Notes: a model not told the origin generated them from the letters alone. 64,000 nucleotides of DNA from Agrobacterium vitis (GCF_013337045.2 NZ_CP118259.1:62001-126000); one strand, 5' to 3'; positions 55,324 through 64,000 are shown, counted from the stretch's first letter. Numbers and translations are program-made.

Positions 55324-55707
55324 ATGAAGCCAGAGCCTGAAACGATCCTGATTGTGGAAGACGATGCATTCATTTCGATGGATGCGGCCGATTGCGTTGC
55401 TCATACAGGGGCCAATGTGGTGACCACGGAAACGGTCAGCGATGCGCTTATCTGCCTCGAAGCCAACCGTATCACCGCCGCCATACTGGATTTCCAAGTG
55501 TTGGACGGAAAGATAACGCCAGTGGTGGAAAGACTCTGCCGCTCCGGCATTCCTTACAGGGTCGTCTCGGGGTCACCGCTTCAGGAAATCGTTGCCTGTG
55601 GCATCCCCGCAGACCGGATTATCGCCAAACCGGCAGATTATGTGAATGTCATGGTCCAATTGGTGCGCGAGCGCCCGTGGTCGGCACTGAGAGCAACCAG
55701 CTATTAA
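55324..55707 (+). CDS. Single-domain response regulator
   Basis: Receiver-only protein of 127 residues. Acidic pocket at VEDDAF (residues 11-16), acceptor Asp56 in AAILDFQVLDG, and the conserved Lys in RIIAKPADY. The usual Thr/Ser switch position reads YRVVSGSP. No output domain is present. It lies alone, convergent with truA. AGACAAGGAG serves as ribosome site. Its partner kinase is not adjacent. Confidence 0.88.
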   Translation: MKPEPETILIVEDDAFISMDAADCVAHTGANVVTTETVSDALICLEANRITAAILDFQVLDGKITPVVERLCRSGIPYRVVSGSPLQEIVACGIPADRIIAKPADYVNVMVQLVRERPWSALRATSY

Positions 55708-55734
55708 TATCGGTTTCCCGAACAAAAGCATAAG

Positions 55735-56514
55735 TCAGGTTTTCGAATAAGGCCGCCAATTGCCATCGGTCGGGTAGTCGACCTGCAAAAAATACAGGCC
55801 CTGTGGCGGCGCCACCGGGCCGCAGGCCTTGCGGTCGCGGGCCTCCAGTGCGGCGCGGACATCCTGCGGCGTCATCTTGCCTTCTCCCGCCATTTTCAAG
55901 GTGCCGGCAAAAGATCTGATCTGGTTGTGCAGAAAACTCTGGGCGGAGGCGCGGATCTCGATGAGATCGCCGTTGCGGCGGACATCCAGCCGGTCCAGCG
56001 TGCGCACCGGGCTGATTGCCTGACAATGAACCGAGCGGAAGGTGGTGAAATCGTGATTGCCGACCAGCATTTGCGCCGCGGCATGCATGGCCTCGTGATC
56101 CAGCGGTTTCGATACCCACCAGGCGCGATTGGCCTCCAGCGCCAGCCGGGACGGGCGTGACATGATCCGATAGAGATAATGCCGTTTCAGCGCCGAAAAC
56201 CGCGCATCGAAGGCGTCAGGAACGGCTTCGCCAGCCAGAATAGAGATTGCTTGCCCAGCCTGCGCCAGATGCGCGTTCAGCGCATTGCGCAGCTTGTAGG
56301 GTACCCATTGGCGCAAAAGATCGACATGTGCCACCTGACCACTGGCATGAACGCCGGAATCGGTGCGGCCCGCACCCCGGATCGCAACTTTTTCCCCGGT
56401 CAGGCCAAGCACAGCCGCTTCCAACGCGCCCTGTACGGAGGGCCCATTGTCCTGCCGCTGCCAGCCGACATAGGGTGTGCCGTCATATTCCACGATCAGC
56501 TTGTAACGTGGCAT
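55735..56514 (-). CDS. truA: tRNA pseudouridine(38-40) synthase
   Basis: Makes pseudouridine in the anticodon arm of tRNAs. The catalytic Asp lies in [19 protein letters not shown]. The start [18 protein letters not shown] and the later [13 protein letters not shown] region [20 protein letters not shown] are typical. At 259 residues it is full length. The ATG overlaps the fmt stop (ATGA), so truA is the last gene of a def-fmt-truA unit. Confidence 0.96.
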   Translation of the reverse strand: MPRYKLIVEYDGTPYVGWQRQDNGPSVQGALEAAVLGLTGEKVAIRGAGRTDSGVHASGQVAHVDLLRQWVPYKLRNALNAHLAQAGQAISILAGEAVPDAFDARFSALKRHYLYRIMSRPSRLALEANRAWWVSKPLDHEAMHAAAQMLVGNHDFTTFRSVHCQAISPVRTLDRLDVRRNGDLIEIRASAQSFLHNQIRSFAGTLKMAGEGKMTPQDVRAALEARDRKACGPVAPPQGLYFLQVDYPTDGNWRPYSKT

Positions 56515-57476
56515 CAGGTTCCGGCCTTTGCCGAGGCAAACACCGTGCCTGAACCTATGGGCGTGCCACGTAAGAATTCAATTGCATCTAGCGGCTTGCC
56601 ACCGGCCTTTTGCAGCCGGACAAGGCGGACCGCACCCGTGCCACAGGCGATGGTCAGGGCGTCGTCCAGCACGGTGCCAGGCACCTCCGCGGTTTCGGTG
56701 CCTTCTGCCAGCTTGCTGGCCAGAACCTTGATACGTTCCGGCTTGCCGTTGATGTCCGCCTCGAACCAGGCGCCTGGAAAAGGCGACAGGCCGCGAATAT
56801 CGTTGTGAACCTGCGTGGCGGGCTTTGAAAAGTCGATGCGGGTTTCGGCCTTGTCGATCTTGGTGGCGTAAACGACGCCATCTTCCGGCTGGGCTGTCAG
56901 CGGCAGGTCGCCCGCCTCCAGTTTGGCCATGGCCTCAACCATCGCCTCGGCGCCGATCTGGCTCAGGGCGTCGTGCAGTTCACCGGCGGTCATGTCGGGG
57001 GTAATGGTCACGCGGCGCGTCAGGGCGACGGGGCCGGTGTCCAGTCCCTTGTCCATCTTCATCACCATCATGCCGGTTTGCGTATCTCCGGCCATGATGG
57101 CGCGCTGGATCGGGGCCGCACCCCGCCAGCGGGGCAGCAGCGAGGCGTGGCCGTTATAACAGCCCAGCCGCGTGCCGCTCAGAATGGCTTCTGGCAGCAA
57201 CAGGCCATAGGCCACGACCACGGCGACATCGGCCTGATGGGCGGCGAAGGCATCGCGATCGTCCTGCGCCTTGAAATTTAGCGGCGTCAGCACTGGCAGT
57301 CCGAGCTTTTCGGCCTGCTGATGGATGGGAGATTTGGTCAGATCCAGCCCCCGGCGCCCGGCCGGGCGCGGCGGCTGGCTATAGACCGCAACAATCTGAT
57401 GGCCGGCGTCATGGAGCGCGTTCAGGATCGGCACCGAAAAATCTGGGGTCCCCATGAAAATCATTCGAAGAGCCAT
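56514..57476 (-). CDS. fmt: Methionyl-tRNA formyltransferase
   Basis: Formylates initiator Met-tRNA. Formyltetrahydrofolate-site motif [22 protein letters not shown] with the catalytic Asn/His, start [16 protein letters not shown], and [12 protein letters not shown] in the C-terminal domain. At 320 residues it is full length. It lies between def and truA on the same strand. Confidence 0.97.
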   Translation of the reverse strand: MALRMIFMGTPDFSVPILNALHDAGHQIVAVYSQPPRPAGRRGLDLTKSPIHQQAEKLGLPVLTPLNFKAQDDRDAFAAHQADVAVVVAYGLLLPEAILSGTRLGCYNGHASLLPRWRGAAPIQRAIMAGDTQTGMMVMKMDKGLDTGPVALTRRVTITPDMTAGELHDALSQIGAEAMVEAMAKLEAGDLPLTAQPEDGVVYATKIDKAETRIDFSKPATQVHNDIRGLSPFPGAWFEADINGKPERIKVLASKLAEGTETAEVPGTVLDDALTIACGTGAVRLVRLQKAGGKPLDAIEFLRGTPIGSGTVFASAKAGT

Positions 57477-57596
57477 GGATCAAGACCGATCTTCTAGAGG
57501 TTATCGGGGAGGACGTGGAAACTGGATTTTCCCAAAAACACACTCCAGGACGATAGGGCCTGCAATCTGCAGGGTTCAGCACGAACCCGTCAGATT

Positions 57597-58115
57597 CTAG
57601 ACCGTTACTTTTGATTTCGCCGCCTTGGAGAATTTCTTGATTACCATTTCACGTTTCAGCCGCGAAATATGGTCGATGAACAGCGTGCCGTTCAGATGGT
57701 CGATTTCATGTTGCAGGCAGGTGGCAAGCAGGCCATCGGCCTCGATCAGCTGTTCTTTGCCGTGGCGATCCAGCGATTTCACCGTGACGGCTGCCGGGCG
57801 CTCTACCTCTGCATAGTAATCGGGAATGGACAGGCAGCCTTCCTCATAGGTGGATCGGGCCTGCGAACTGCCAATGATTTCCGGGTTGATGAAGACCAGC
57901 GGCTGCTTGTCTTCACCTTCCTTCGAGACATCGATGACCAGAAGACGGCGAGGTACGGCCACCTGAACGGCGGCGAGGCCGATGCCGGGCGCATCATACA
58001 TGGTTTCGAGCATGTCATCGATCAGCCGCTCAAGGTCGGCATCGATCCGCTCAATGGGTTGGGAGACCTCGCGCAGCAGCGGGTCAGGCAAAATGATAAT
58101 CGGCTTTGTCGTCAT
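57597..58115 (-). CDS. def: Peptide deformylase
   Basis: Removes the formyl group from new proteins. The three signature motifs are [26 protein letters not shown] and [12 protein letters not shown] (metal ligands Cys and two His). It has 172 residues from the ATG at 58115. It is the first gene of def-fmt-truA, with 120 bases before fmt. Confidence 0.97.
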   Translation of the reverse strand: MTTKPIIILPDPLLREVSQPIERIDADLERLIDDMLETMYDAPGIGLAAVQVAVPRRLLVIDVSKEGEDKQPLVFINPEIIGSSQARSTYEEGCLSIPDYYAEVERPAAVTVKSLDRHGKEQLIEADGLLATCLQHEIDHLNGTLFIDHISRLKREMVIKKFSKAAKSKVTV

Positions 58116-58201
58116 GAATCTCCCCATAAACCATCCCGGTTTTCAAGGAAATCAAAAAAATGCGCGAAAAGCCATGCCTGTGACTGGGAGAAGGTGGCGG
58201 A

Positions 58202-58594
58202 TCAGTTCAGGACGCGACGCAGATCCGGGGTGTCCAGCGAAAAGGCGGGAATGGCGACATCGAAGGTTTCGGCATCGTCGGTTTCCATTTCGTAACGACC
58301 GAACATGATGCCGGAGGGCGTGTCCAGGGGACAGCCTGAAGAATATTCAAAACTTTCCCCAGGCGCCAGGCGCGGCTGTTCGCCGATTACGCCCGGTCCG
58401 CTAACCTCATCGACTTGGCCATTCTGATCCGTAATATGCCAGTAACGATTGATCAGCCGGACGGCCGCATTCGACCGATTAACAATGACGACCTTGTAGC
58501 CCCAGACATAGCGGTTGTCTTCCGGGTCGGACTGTTCCGCCAGATAAAATGGCTCGACTGTGACCTCTATATCCCGTGTCAGCGCGCGATACAT
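58202..58594 (-). CDS. apaG: ApaG domain protein
   Basis: Small beta-sandwich protein of 130 residues, the standard ApaG length from the ATG at 58594. Motifs [62 protein letters not shown] are diagnostic when read in turn. The cellular role of ApaG is not settled. It lies upstream of def in the same direction. Confidence 0.93.
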   Translation of the reverse strand: MYRALTRDIEVTVEPFYLAEQSDPEDNRYVWGYKVVIVNRSNAAVRLINRYWHITDQNGQVDEVSGPGVIGEQPRLAPGESFEYSSGCPLDTPSGIMFGRYEMETDDAETFDVAIPAFSLDTPDLRRVLN

Positions 58595-58844
58595 GAAAGT
58601 TGACTTCTTGACGCCTTGGTAAGCATACATTTTCAAAAACCGATAGGGTTATGGTTTATGGCAGTGTGGTCGCAGTGAAATAATCCTGCGTTAATAAAGA
58701 CCATTAACAGACTTAATTTCCAGTAAAAAATAAGGGTAATGGAATTTTTTTTAGAGTTTTAAAAACTCGTCGCGGCAAGCTTCAGCAAAGAGTGTTGCTA
58801 CTATATCAGGTTTCTCCATGAAGGATATGAATGCTTCAGATGGA

Positions 58845-58925
58845 GCTACAGCGCCGCGCATTTTATAAAACGTATTCATAAAATGTATAATTTATAAAGG
58901 ACGCCGTTGCACTTTATATGTCTGC
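58845..58925. repeat. Palindromic intergenic repeat, family 1, diverged copy C
   Basis: Begins GCTACAGCGCCGCGCA and ends CACTTTATATGTCTGC, the same outer pattern as copies A and B. The centre is replaced by AT-rich inverted repeats (TTTTATAAAAC, TTTATAAAGG). Confidence 0.55.
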
Positions 58926-58974
58926 TGGATCTTCATGCGCTTCAGGGGGCGCGTCACGCCACCTGAAATCTTAC

Positions 58975-58996
58975 GGCTTGAGAACGGGCTCAAGCC
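58975..58996 (-). terminator. Hairpin downstream of metZ
   Basis: Stem GGCTTGAG / CTCAAGCC directly after the metZ stop. There is no long T-run on the minus strand, so this is only a probable terminator. Confidence 0.5.
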
Positions 58997-59006
58997 TTTC
59001 CGGCCA

Positions 59007-60191
59007 TCAAGCGGAAACGGCTTCCAGCGCCTGAGCGAAGTCCTCTACCAGGTCTTCGGCGTCTTCAATGCCGCAGGATAGGCGCAATGTGCCGCCGGAC
59101 ATGCCGAGCGTTGCACGGGCTTCGTCCGTCAGGTTCTTGTGGGTGGTGGTGGCCGGGTGGGTGATCAGGCTCTTGGCATCACCGAGATTGTTGGAGATCT
59201 TCACCACTTGCAGAGCATTTTGCAGGGCAAAAGCCGCCGCCTTGCCGCCCTTCATTTCGAAAGCAACCAGCGTGGAGCCGCCCTTCATCTGCTTGGCGAC
59301 GATGTCGGCCTGCGGATGGTCGGCGCGGCCTGGATAGATGACGCGGGCAATTTTGCTGTTGTCTGCCAGGAAATCGGCGATACGACCGGCATTTTCCGTC
59401 TGCTGCTTGACGCGCAGCGGCAGGGTTTCGACGCCTTTCAACAGGGTCCAGGCATTGAAGGGGGACATGGCCGGACCGGTATGGCGGAAGTAATCCTGGA
59501 GCTTTTCCTCAATCCATTGCTTGGACGATAGCACGATACCGCCCAGGCATCGGCCCTGGCCGTCGATATGCTTGGTTGCCGAATAGACAACGACATGGGC
59601 ACCAAGTTCCAGCGGGTTTTGAAAGAGCGGGGTAGCGAAGACATTGTCAACCACAACGGTCGCGCCGACCTGGTTGGCAAGCTTGGCGACGCCGGCAATG
59701 TCCACCACTTCCAGGGTAGGATTGGTGGGGCTTTCCAGGAAAAACACCTTGGTATTCGGGCGGATGGCGTCCTCCCAATTCTTCAGGTCCCGGCCATCGA
59801 CCAGGGTGAAATCCACGCCATATTTGGGTGCCAGCGTCTCGATCACCCAGCGGCAGGAGCCGAACAGGGCGCGGGCGGCGACAATATGATCGCCAGCCTG
59901 AACCTGGCAGAGAATGGAGGCCGCGACGGCAGCCATGCCGGAGGCCATGGCGCGGGCATCTTCGGCACCTTCCAGCAGGCACATGCGCTTTTCGAACATG
60001 TCATTGGTCGGGCTGCCATAGCGGGCGTAGATATAGCCTTCGGTCTCGCCGTTGAAGCGGGCTTCTGCCGCTTCCGAGCTGTCGTAGACGAAGCCCTGGG
60101 TAAGATAGATGGCTTCGGATGTTTCGCCATAAGGTGAACGCAGCGTGCCGCCATGAACGAGTTTGGTTGCTGGGCGCCAGTTGTTTGCCAT
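59007..60191 (-). CDS. metZ: O-succinylhomoserine sulfhydrylase
   Basis: PLP enzyme of methionine synthesis that replaces succinate with sulfide to give homocysteine. Cys/Met-metabolism family motifs are visible: YARYGSPTNDMFEKRM, the PLP Lys in VVVYSATKHIDGQGRCLGG, and VDNVFATPLFQNPLELG. It has 394 residues from the ATG at 60191. In-frame sequence up to 60407 is the riboswitch and not protein. The SAM-II riboswitch and terminator upstream make expression fall when S-adenosylmethionine is high. Confidence 0.95.
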   Translation of the reverse strand: MANNWRPATKLVHGGTLRSPYGETSEAIYLTQGFVYDSSEAAEARFNGETEGYIYARYGSPTNDMFEKRMCLLEGAEDARAMASGMAAVAASILCQVQAGDHIVAARALFGSCRWVIETLAPKYGVDFTLVDGRDLKNWEDAIRPNTKVFFLESPTNPTLEVVDIAGVAKLANQVGATVVVDNVFATPLFQNPLELGAHVVVYSATKHIDGQGRCLGGIVLSSKQWIEEKLQDYFRHTGPAMSPFNAWTLLKGVETLPLRVKQQTENAGRIADFLADNSKIARVIYPGRADHPQADIVAKQMKGGSTLVAFEMKGGKAAAFALQNALQVVKISNNLGDAKSLITHPATTTHKNLTDEARATLGMSGGTLRLSCGIEDAEDLVEDFAQALEAVSA

Positions 60192-60213
60192 GCTGTATGA
60201 GCCTTTCGAACAC

Positions 60214-60244
60214 AAAAAAACCGGTCGCGAAATACGGACCGGTT
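60214..60244 (-). terminator. Riboswitch-controlled terminator before metZ
   Basis: On the minus strand AAACCGGTC and GACCGGTTT pair around a 13-base loop, followed by a run of T. It lies 15 bases downstream of the SAM-II aptamer. Confidence 0.8.
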
Positions 60245-60258
60245 TGCACGTGTCCGAT

Positions 60259-60313
60259 CTTTTTAGCCAATTGTTTAACGTGGCTGCAAGCCGACCGGCC
60301 AAATCACCACGGG
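60259..60313 (-). ncRNA. SAM-II riboswitch
   Basis: On the minus strand the leader contains the conserved SAM-II elements in order: CCCGTGGTGATTTGGCCGG, GGCTTGCAGCCACG and the 3' pseudoknot strand AATTGGCTAAAAAG. CGTGG pairs with CCACG to form the P1 stem. The position before metZ fits the known role of the class in alphaproteobacterial methionine genes. Confidence 0.93.
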
Positions 60314-60451
60314 ATAAGATTTGCTTACGCCGTTCTTTTGCTTGCGTCAATTCCCGGAGTTTGGTTTTGTCATATACTATATGCCGAGGTTTTACAGGCT
60401 GCGGCATGTTGCGCGCGCATGGCTCGGCGTCGGCGCTGCAAGGAAGACATA

Positions 60452-61549
60452 ATGAAGCGGAATGCGGGCATATTGGCGGATCGCGCCATCGGCGACTTGT
60501 TTGGCTCGGGCTCGCTTTTGAGCGAAACCATGCTTGATCACGACCAGATCCAGCCGGCGAGTCTTGATCTGAGGTTGGGCTCCAAAGCGCTCAGGGTGCG
60601 TGCCAGTTTCATGCCCGGCCCCAACAGCACCGTGGCGGATAAGCTGCAACGGTTGACCCTGCACGAGATCGATCTGGAGCACGGCGCGGTCCTGGAAACC
60701 GGCTGTGTTTATATCGTGCCGCTGATGGAGAGCCTGGATCTCCCGGCGGATCTATCGGCTTCCACCAATCCGAAAAGCTCGACCGGTCGCCTCGACATCT
60801 TTACCCGGGTGATGGTCGATTACGCCCAGGAATTTGACAAGATCCCGGCAGGCTATAAGGGCCAGCTTTATCTGGAAATCAGCCCGCGGACGTTTCCGAT
60901 CATCGTGCGGCGTGGCTCTCGCCTGTCGCAGATCCGCTTCCGCATCGGCCATGCGCTTCTGAGCGATAGCGAACTTCTGGATCTGCACAAGGCCGAGACG
61001 CTGGTGGCCAGCGAGACGCCCAATGTCTCGGGCGGCGGCATCGCGCTGTCCATCGATCTGAAGGGGACGGGACCGGATGGGCTGGTCGGCTATCGCGGCA
61101 AGCACCATACGGCGGTGATCGACGTTGACCGCAAGGCTGCCCATGATGTGCTGGACTTCTGGGAACCACTCTACAGCCGTGGCCGTGACGAATTGATCCT
61201 CGATCCCGACGAATTCTACATTCTCGTCTCACGCGAGGCCGTCCATGTCCCGCCACTCTATGCGGCGGAAATGACCCCATATGACCCGCTGGTTGGGGAA
61301 TTCCGCGTTCATTACGCCGGTTTTTTCGATCCGGGCTTCGGCCATGCCGGGGCCGGCGGCACCGGCAGCCGCGCTGTGCTGGAAGTGCGCAGCCACGAAG
61401 TACCGTATATTCTCGAGCACGGCCAGATCATCGGCCGCCTAGTCTATGAACATATGCTCGAGCATCCCCAAGGCCTCTACGGCACAGGCCTCGGCTCCAA
61501 TTACCAGGCCCAGGGACTGAAGCTCTCCAAGCATTTTCGCGCAGCCTGA
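60452..61549 (+). CDS. dcd: 2'-deoxycytidine 5'-triphosphate deaminase (long form)
   Basis: Converts dCTP to dUTP for thymidylate supply. The protein has 365 residues, about twice the standard Dcd. It looks like two Dcd/dUTPase-fold units joined: the first has QPASLDLRLGSKALRV and SASTNPKSSTGRLDIFTRV, the second EMTPYDPLVGEFRVHYAGFF and AGGTGSRAVLEVRSHEVPYI. This long form is usual in Rhizobiales. The ATG at 60452 follows AAGGAAG; in-frame sequence further upstream overlaps the metZ leader. It diverges from metZ. Confidence 0.9.
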   Translation: MKRNAGILADRAIGDLFGSGSLLSETMLDHDQIQPASLDLRLGSKALRVRASFMPGPNSTVADKLQRLTLHEIDLEHGAVLETGCVYIVPLMESLDLPADLSASTNPKSSTGRLDIFTRVMVDYAQEFDKIPAGYKGQLYLEISPRTFPIIVRRGSRLSQIRFRIGHALLSDSELLDLHKAETLVASETPNVSGGGIALSIDLKGTGPDGLVGYRGKHHTAVIDVDRKAAHDVLDFWEPLYSRGRDELILDPDEFYILVSREAVHVPPLYAAEMTPYDPLVGEFRVHYAGFFDPGFGHAGAGGTGSRAVLEVRSHEVPYILEHGQIIGRLVYEHMLEHPQGLYGTGLGSNYQAQGLKLSKHFRAA

Positions 61550-61604
61550 CCTGCGCTTTCATGCTTGACATCAACGCCCAAGTGTAGGAACTCTCGGGCA
61601 TCAG

Positions 61605-61678
61605 GCGGGTGTAGCTCAATGGTAGAGCAGCAGCTTCCCAAGCTGAATACGAGGGTTCGATTCCCTTCACCCGCTCCA
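61605..61678 (+). tRNA. tRNA-Gly (anticodon CCC)
   Basis: Seventy-four bases with acceptor arms GCGGGTG / CACCCGC, D-arm GCTCAATGGTAGAGC, anticodon loop TTCCCAA (CCC, Gly), T-arm AGGGTTCGATTCCCT and encoded CCA. It ends 13 bases before the IS element. Confidence 0.97.
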
Positions 61679-61772
61679 GCAAGCTTTTTGAATGCTCTGA
61701 TCCCCAAAAACTGGACCGTTCATAACTGGAGTTTTCCGCGGTAATTTCCCGGCTGGGAAAAGGAGCGGAAGT

Positions 61773-61973
61773 ATGAAGGCATCGAAGTTTTCGGACGCCC
61801 AGAAGGTGTTCATTTTGAAGCAGGGCGAGGGTGGTGTGCCGGTAGCCGAGATCTGCCGGAAGGCGGGGATCAGCCAGGCTACGTATTTCAATTGGCGCAA
61901 GAAGTATGCAGGCCTGTTGCCGGACGAAATGCGACGGCTCAAAGCTTTGGAAGATGAGAAGTCATGGCAGTGA
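61773..61973 (+). pseudogene. Truncated IS3-family transposase OrfA
   Basis: MKASKFSDAQKVFILKQGEG and VAEICRKAGISQATYFNWRK are the helix-turn-helix of OrfA proteins of the IS407-like group. The match ends near residue 60 (MRRLKALEDE), where the usual leucine-rich segment should follow. It then runs a few codons into the deletion joint and stops. Not functional by itself. Confidence 0.85.
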
Positions 61974-62239
61974 GTTCATCTCTCGATGACCTCGATCTGT
62001 GGGCCTATGCCAACAATGTCACCCTGGACTTCTCGCGACCTGGCAAGCCGGCCGATAACGGCTTCATCGAAGCGTTCAACAGCAAGCTGCGTTCGGAATG
62101 CCTGAACGCCCACTGGTTCTTGACACTTGCGGATTCCCGCGAAAAGTTGGAGACTTGGCGTCGATACTACAACGAGGAACGTCCTCATTCGGCGATCGGA
62201 TATAACCTCCCCTTTGCCCTGCAAAATCCCGGTGGCTAA
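61964..62239 (+). pseudogene. C-terminal fragment of IS3-family transposase OrfB
   Basis: Only the end of the integrase core remains: LDFSRPGKPADNGFIEAFNS with the last Glu of the DDE triad, then KLRSECLNAHWFLTLADSRE and YYNEERPHSAIGY. The first two catalytic Asp residues and about 190 residues are missing. The apparent start at 61964 is a by-product of the deletion. Confidence 0.85.
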
Positions 62240-62470
62240 ACCAGCCCGTCACCGTGATCGGAGCCGGAAAACTCTAATTCCCGGCGGTCCAAGGTTTGGT
62301 CCCAGAGCATAATAGGCCGGACTTTAATTCATTCTAACGGAATTCGCAGTGGCGGATCACTCTATGGGCCAACTCAAATTGACCCCTCCTGACCTTTCTG
62401 GTTTAAAGGCATACGCTTGATAGTAAGCTTTTTTCTTCAAACCAGCAGTCCTAAAAAGAGTGATCGCAGC

Positions 62471-64000
62471 ATGGGTGAATTATTTAAACGTGAATTTCCT
62501 AAGGGCAACCTGGACTTCACAGGGGAAAGGTTCACTTCGGCTGTCACGGGGCAGACGGCAATTGAGCATCTGCACCGCACGGTTATCGCCAGGAGCTTTT
62601 GCAAGGGTAAAGCCGTATTAGATATAGCGTCCGGCGAGGGGTATTGTTCCGCGATCCTAGCTCAGGTTGCGGAGCGAGTGACTGGTGTCGATATTTCCTC
62701 TGAAGCGGTTGATTATGCGAATCGTGAATACGCTCGGGAGAATCTTGTCTATAAATGCGGTAGCGCCCTGGATATCCCTGTTGACGATCACTCGGTAGAT
62801 GTTGTTGTCTCTTTTGAGACTATAGAACATTTTACCGGCCATCAGCGTTTTATCGATGAGATCAAGAGGGTCCTAAAGCCGGGAGGTTTATTGATAGTCT
62901 CGACGCCGGATCAGGCTGTTTACTCACCTGAAGGCGAGCCAGCAAACCCTTATCACGTACACGAAATGTCGCGTACTGAATTCGTTGACCTTGTATCAGG
63001 GTCATTTGCCCATTTGGCGCTGTTGGGACAGCGTACTTTGATAGGGTCAATTGTAGCTCTAGATGAAGTCGCTCTAGCAGGCGCTGGACGCACTTTTTAC
63101 ACCTATGAACAGCGCCCGGGCAATGCTTTTGAACGATCAAAGGGCTTGGCGAGAGCGAAATATCTCATTGCGCTTGCATCGGACGATCCCATCAATCTCC
63201 TTGACATTGAAGAAAGCGTATTCGTTTCGACTAGTGAAATCGATCGGGCGTTAAATGCATGTGTGGATGTGAGAGAGGAATTGGCGGAGACCAAAACGGC
63301 ACTTGCCGAAAGTCTTGGTTCAGAGGCGCGGTGGCGTGGGGACATTGAGACTATTGCAGGGAGGCTTGAAGCAAGTAAGGTCGAAAATGCCAACCTGACC
63401 AACAATTTAAAGCGCGTCGAAAGTGAATTGAGTCATCAATTACAGAATGTTGTTCCCGCAATTGAGGCGACGGTTGCTGAGCAACGTCAAGATGCTGAAA
63501 AATTAAGTCTATATTTGCGGGAGTTAGAAGAGCAGGTTCAGTATCTAAAAAATTCCTTGCAAATGGCGAGCCAGCAAAGAGACGACATAATTTCTGAAAA
63601 AGCGGAACTCGAAAAAATCGTTACTGAAATAGGTTTTTTCCAAAATAGCATAGAACAGTTGGAGGAAAAATATAGAATTACGAGTGAGAACCTCCATCAA
63701 GAACAGCAAAAACAGGAGGATAGTTATAAAAAACAGCTTGCCGAGTTGGAGTGCTGTCTGCATATTGAGCGCGAAAGCCTCTCTAAGCTAGCAGTCGATT
63801 ACGACAAACTTCAAGTGGAATTTCACGCCTTGAAACGGCGTGAGCCTGACATTGCTCTTTTTGACTGTATGGCGGCGGGCGCACCTGGAGATGCCAGGCT
63901 TGTGGAGATGACCGCTAGGTTGTTAAATGTCCCGCAAAATTCTGGAAGCGCTCTCACTTTAGAAAATAATTGCCGTATTGGGGTCATTGTAAAGCCAGAT
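62471..64000 (+). CDS. SAM-dependent methyltransferase with long coiled coil (partial, runs off window)
   Basis: At least 510 codons with no stop before the window end. Residues 1-230 are a class I methyltransferase: SAM-binding motif VLDIASGEGYCSAIL, acidic loop VTGVDISSEAVDYA, VVVSFETIEHF and EIKRVLKPGGLLIVSTPD. From about 265 to 460 the sequence is a heptad-rich coiled coil (ERSLYLRE-type; for example LRELEEQVQYLKNSLQMA). A further domain begins after about 480. Such chimeras occur in surface-polysaccharide loci, where a glycosyltransferase domain often follows. The gene is visibly AT-richer than the rest and uses many TTA, ATA and AGA codons. Confidence 0.82.
   Translation, partial: MGELFKREFPKGNLDFTGERFTSAVTGQTAIEHLHRTVIARSFCKGKAVLDIASGEGYCSAILAQVAERVTGVDISSEAVDYANREYARENLVYKCGSALDIPVDDHSVDVVVSFETIEHFTGHQRFIDEIKRVLKPGGLLIVSTPDQAVYSPEGEPANPYHVHEMSRTEFVDLVSGSFAHLALLGQRTLIGSIVALDEVALAGAGRTFYTYEQRPGNAFERSKGLARAKYLIALASDDPINLLDIEESVFVSTSEIDRALNACVDVREELAETKTALAESLGSEARWRGDIETIAGRLEASKVENANLTNNLKRVESELSHQLQNVVPAIEATVAEQRQDAEKLSLYLRELEEQVQYLKNSLQMASQQRDDIISEKAELEKIVTEIGFFQNSIEQLEEKYRITSENLHQEQQKQEDSYKKQLAELECCLHIERESLSKLAVDYDKLQVEFHALKRREPDIALFDCMAAGAPGDARLVEMTARLLNVPQNSGSALTLENNCRIGVIVKPD

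Larger units (their letters stand above)
58595..59006. other. apaG-metZ intergenic region, 412 bases
   Basis: AT-rich, especially 58680-58770. It contains the family 1 repeat copy at 58845-58925 and the hairpin at 58975-58996 after metZ. The apaG promoter is probably in the AT-rich part. No gene is seen. Confidence 0.55.
61692..62310 (+). mobile_element. Internally deleted IS3-family element
   Basis: Imperfect terminal inverted repeats bound the element: the left end begins ATGCTCTGATCCCC and contains TGGACCG and GAGTTTTCCG. The right end, read inverted, begins ATGCTCTGGGACC and contains the same blocks. Inside are only the start of OrfA and the end of OrfB, so about half of a normal 1.2-1.3 kb element is missing. 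No clear target duplication is visible. Confidence 0.8.

Noticed and set aside
60192-60407. Upstream in-frame extension of metZ
   Set aside because: The extension is the SAM-II riboswitch and terminator; the protein family starts at MANNWRPATKLVHGG.
61501-61707. Minus-strand reading through tRNA-Gly giving GNRTLVFSLGSCCSTIELHPP-like peptide
   Set aside because: Translated complement of a tRNA; not a gene.
1-64000. CRISPR array, prophage or toxin-antitoxin locus
   Set aside because: No regularly spaced direct repeats, phage structural genes or paired small toxin/antitoxin genes were seen. The only mobile remnants are the deleted IS3 element and the palindromic repeats.

Overview
The window looks like a stretch of chromosome from an alphaproteobacterium of the Rhizobiaceae, in the Agrobacterium / Allorhizobium / Rhizobium group. 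The signs are a GcrA cell-cycle regulator with clustered GANTC sites, a SAM-II riboswitch before metZ, a phoR-pstSCAB-phoU-phoB locus with a DUF3333-type PstA, long-form dCTP deaminase, and several small palindromic intergenic repeat families. Content is mostly core metabolism at high GC. The species guess (close to Agrobacterium/Allorhizobium vitis) is inference from general similarity only.

Layout. 0.2-1.4 kb: flagellar hook gene flgE. 1.6-7.6 kb: LOG-family protein, lysine biosynthesis (dapD, dapE), a membrane protein, a DsbA-like thioredoxin and a glycerate kinase. 7.6-11.0 kb (minus strand): hslO and the arginine genes argF and argD, with a hairpin leader in front of argD. 11.5-12.0 kb: gcrA. 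12.1-20.3 kb (minus strand): the complete phosphate sensing and uptake locus phoR-pstS-pstC-pstA-pstB-phoU-phoB, with ppk2 (polyphosphate kinase) diverging next to it. 21-25 kb: a membrane-anchored hypothetical, a nitronate monooxygenase-like gene, tRNA-Thr(CGT) and a small KGG-repeat protein.

25-36.6 kb is an accessory metabolic region. It holds a TRAP transporter with a class III aminotransferase and a divergent LysR regulator, an MFS carrier, an orphan protein, a CoA transferase, a hydrolase lipoprotein and an unusual Ser/Cys member of the proline racemase family. 37-42.6 kb is a signalling locus: a Crp/Fnr regulator, a translationally coupled receiver / cysteine-free molybdopterin-fold periplasmic protein / hybrid kinase set, and an HD-GYP response regulator. 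Both signalling promoters carry the same 29-base sequence. 42.7-46.2 kb: pyrC, a diguanylate cyclase and pyrE. 46.3-54.3 kb: frk, a broken VOC gene, pgi, fadD, a BON protein and glgX.

54.3-61.7 kb: a short-chain dehydrogenase, a receiver protein, def-fmt-truA, apaG, metZ with its SAM-II riboswitch, a dCTP deaminase and tRNA-Gly(CCC). The last 2.3 kb changes character. Directly after tRNA-Gly comes an internally deleted IS3-family element, then an AT-richer methyltransferase/coiled-coil gene that runs off the window. This is probably the edge of a transferred surface-polysaccharide region.

The strongest candidates for undescribed biology are the receiver / molybdopterin-fold / kinase / HD-GYP circuit with its shared promoter motif, the three-hairpin repeat family that has disrupted a VOC gene, and the GANTC cluster in the gcrA promoter.
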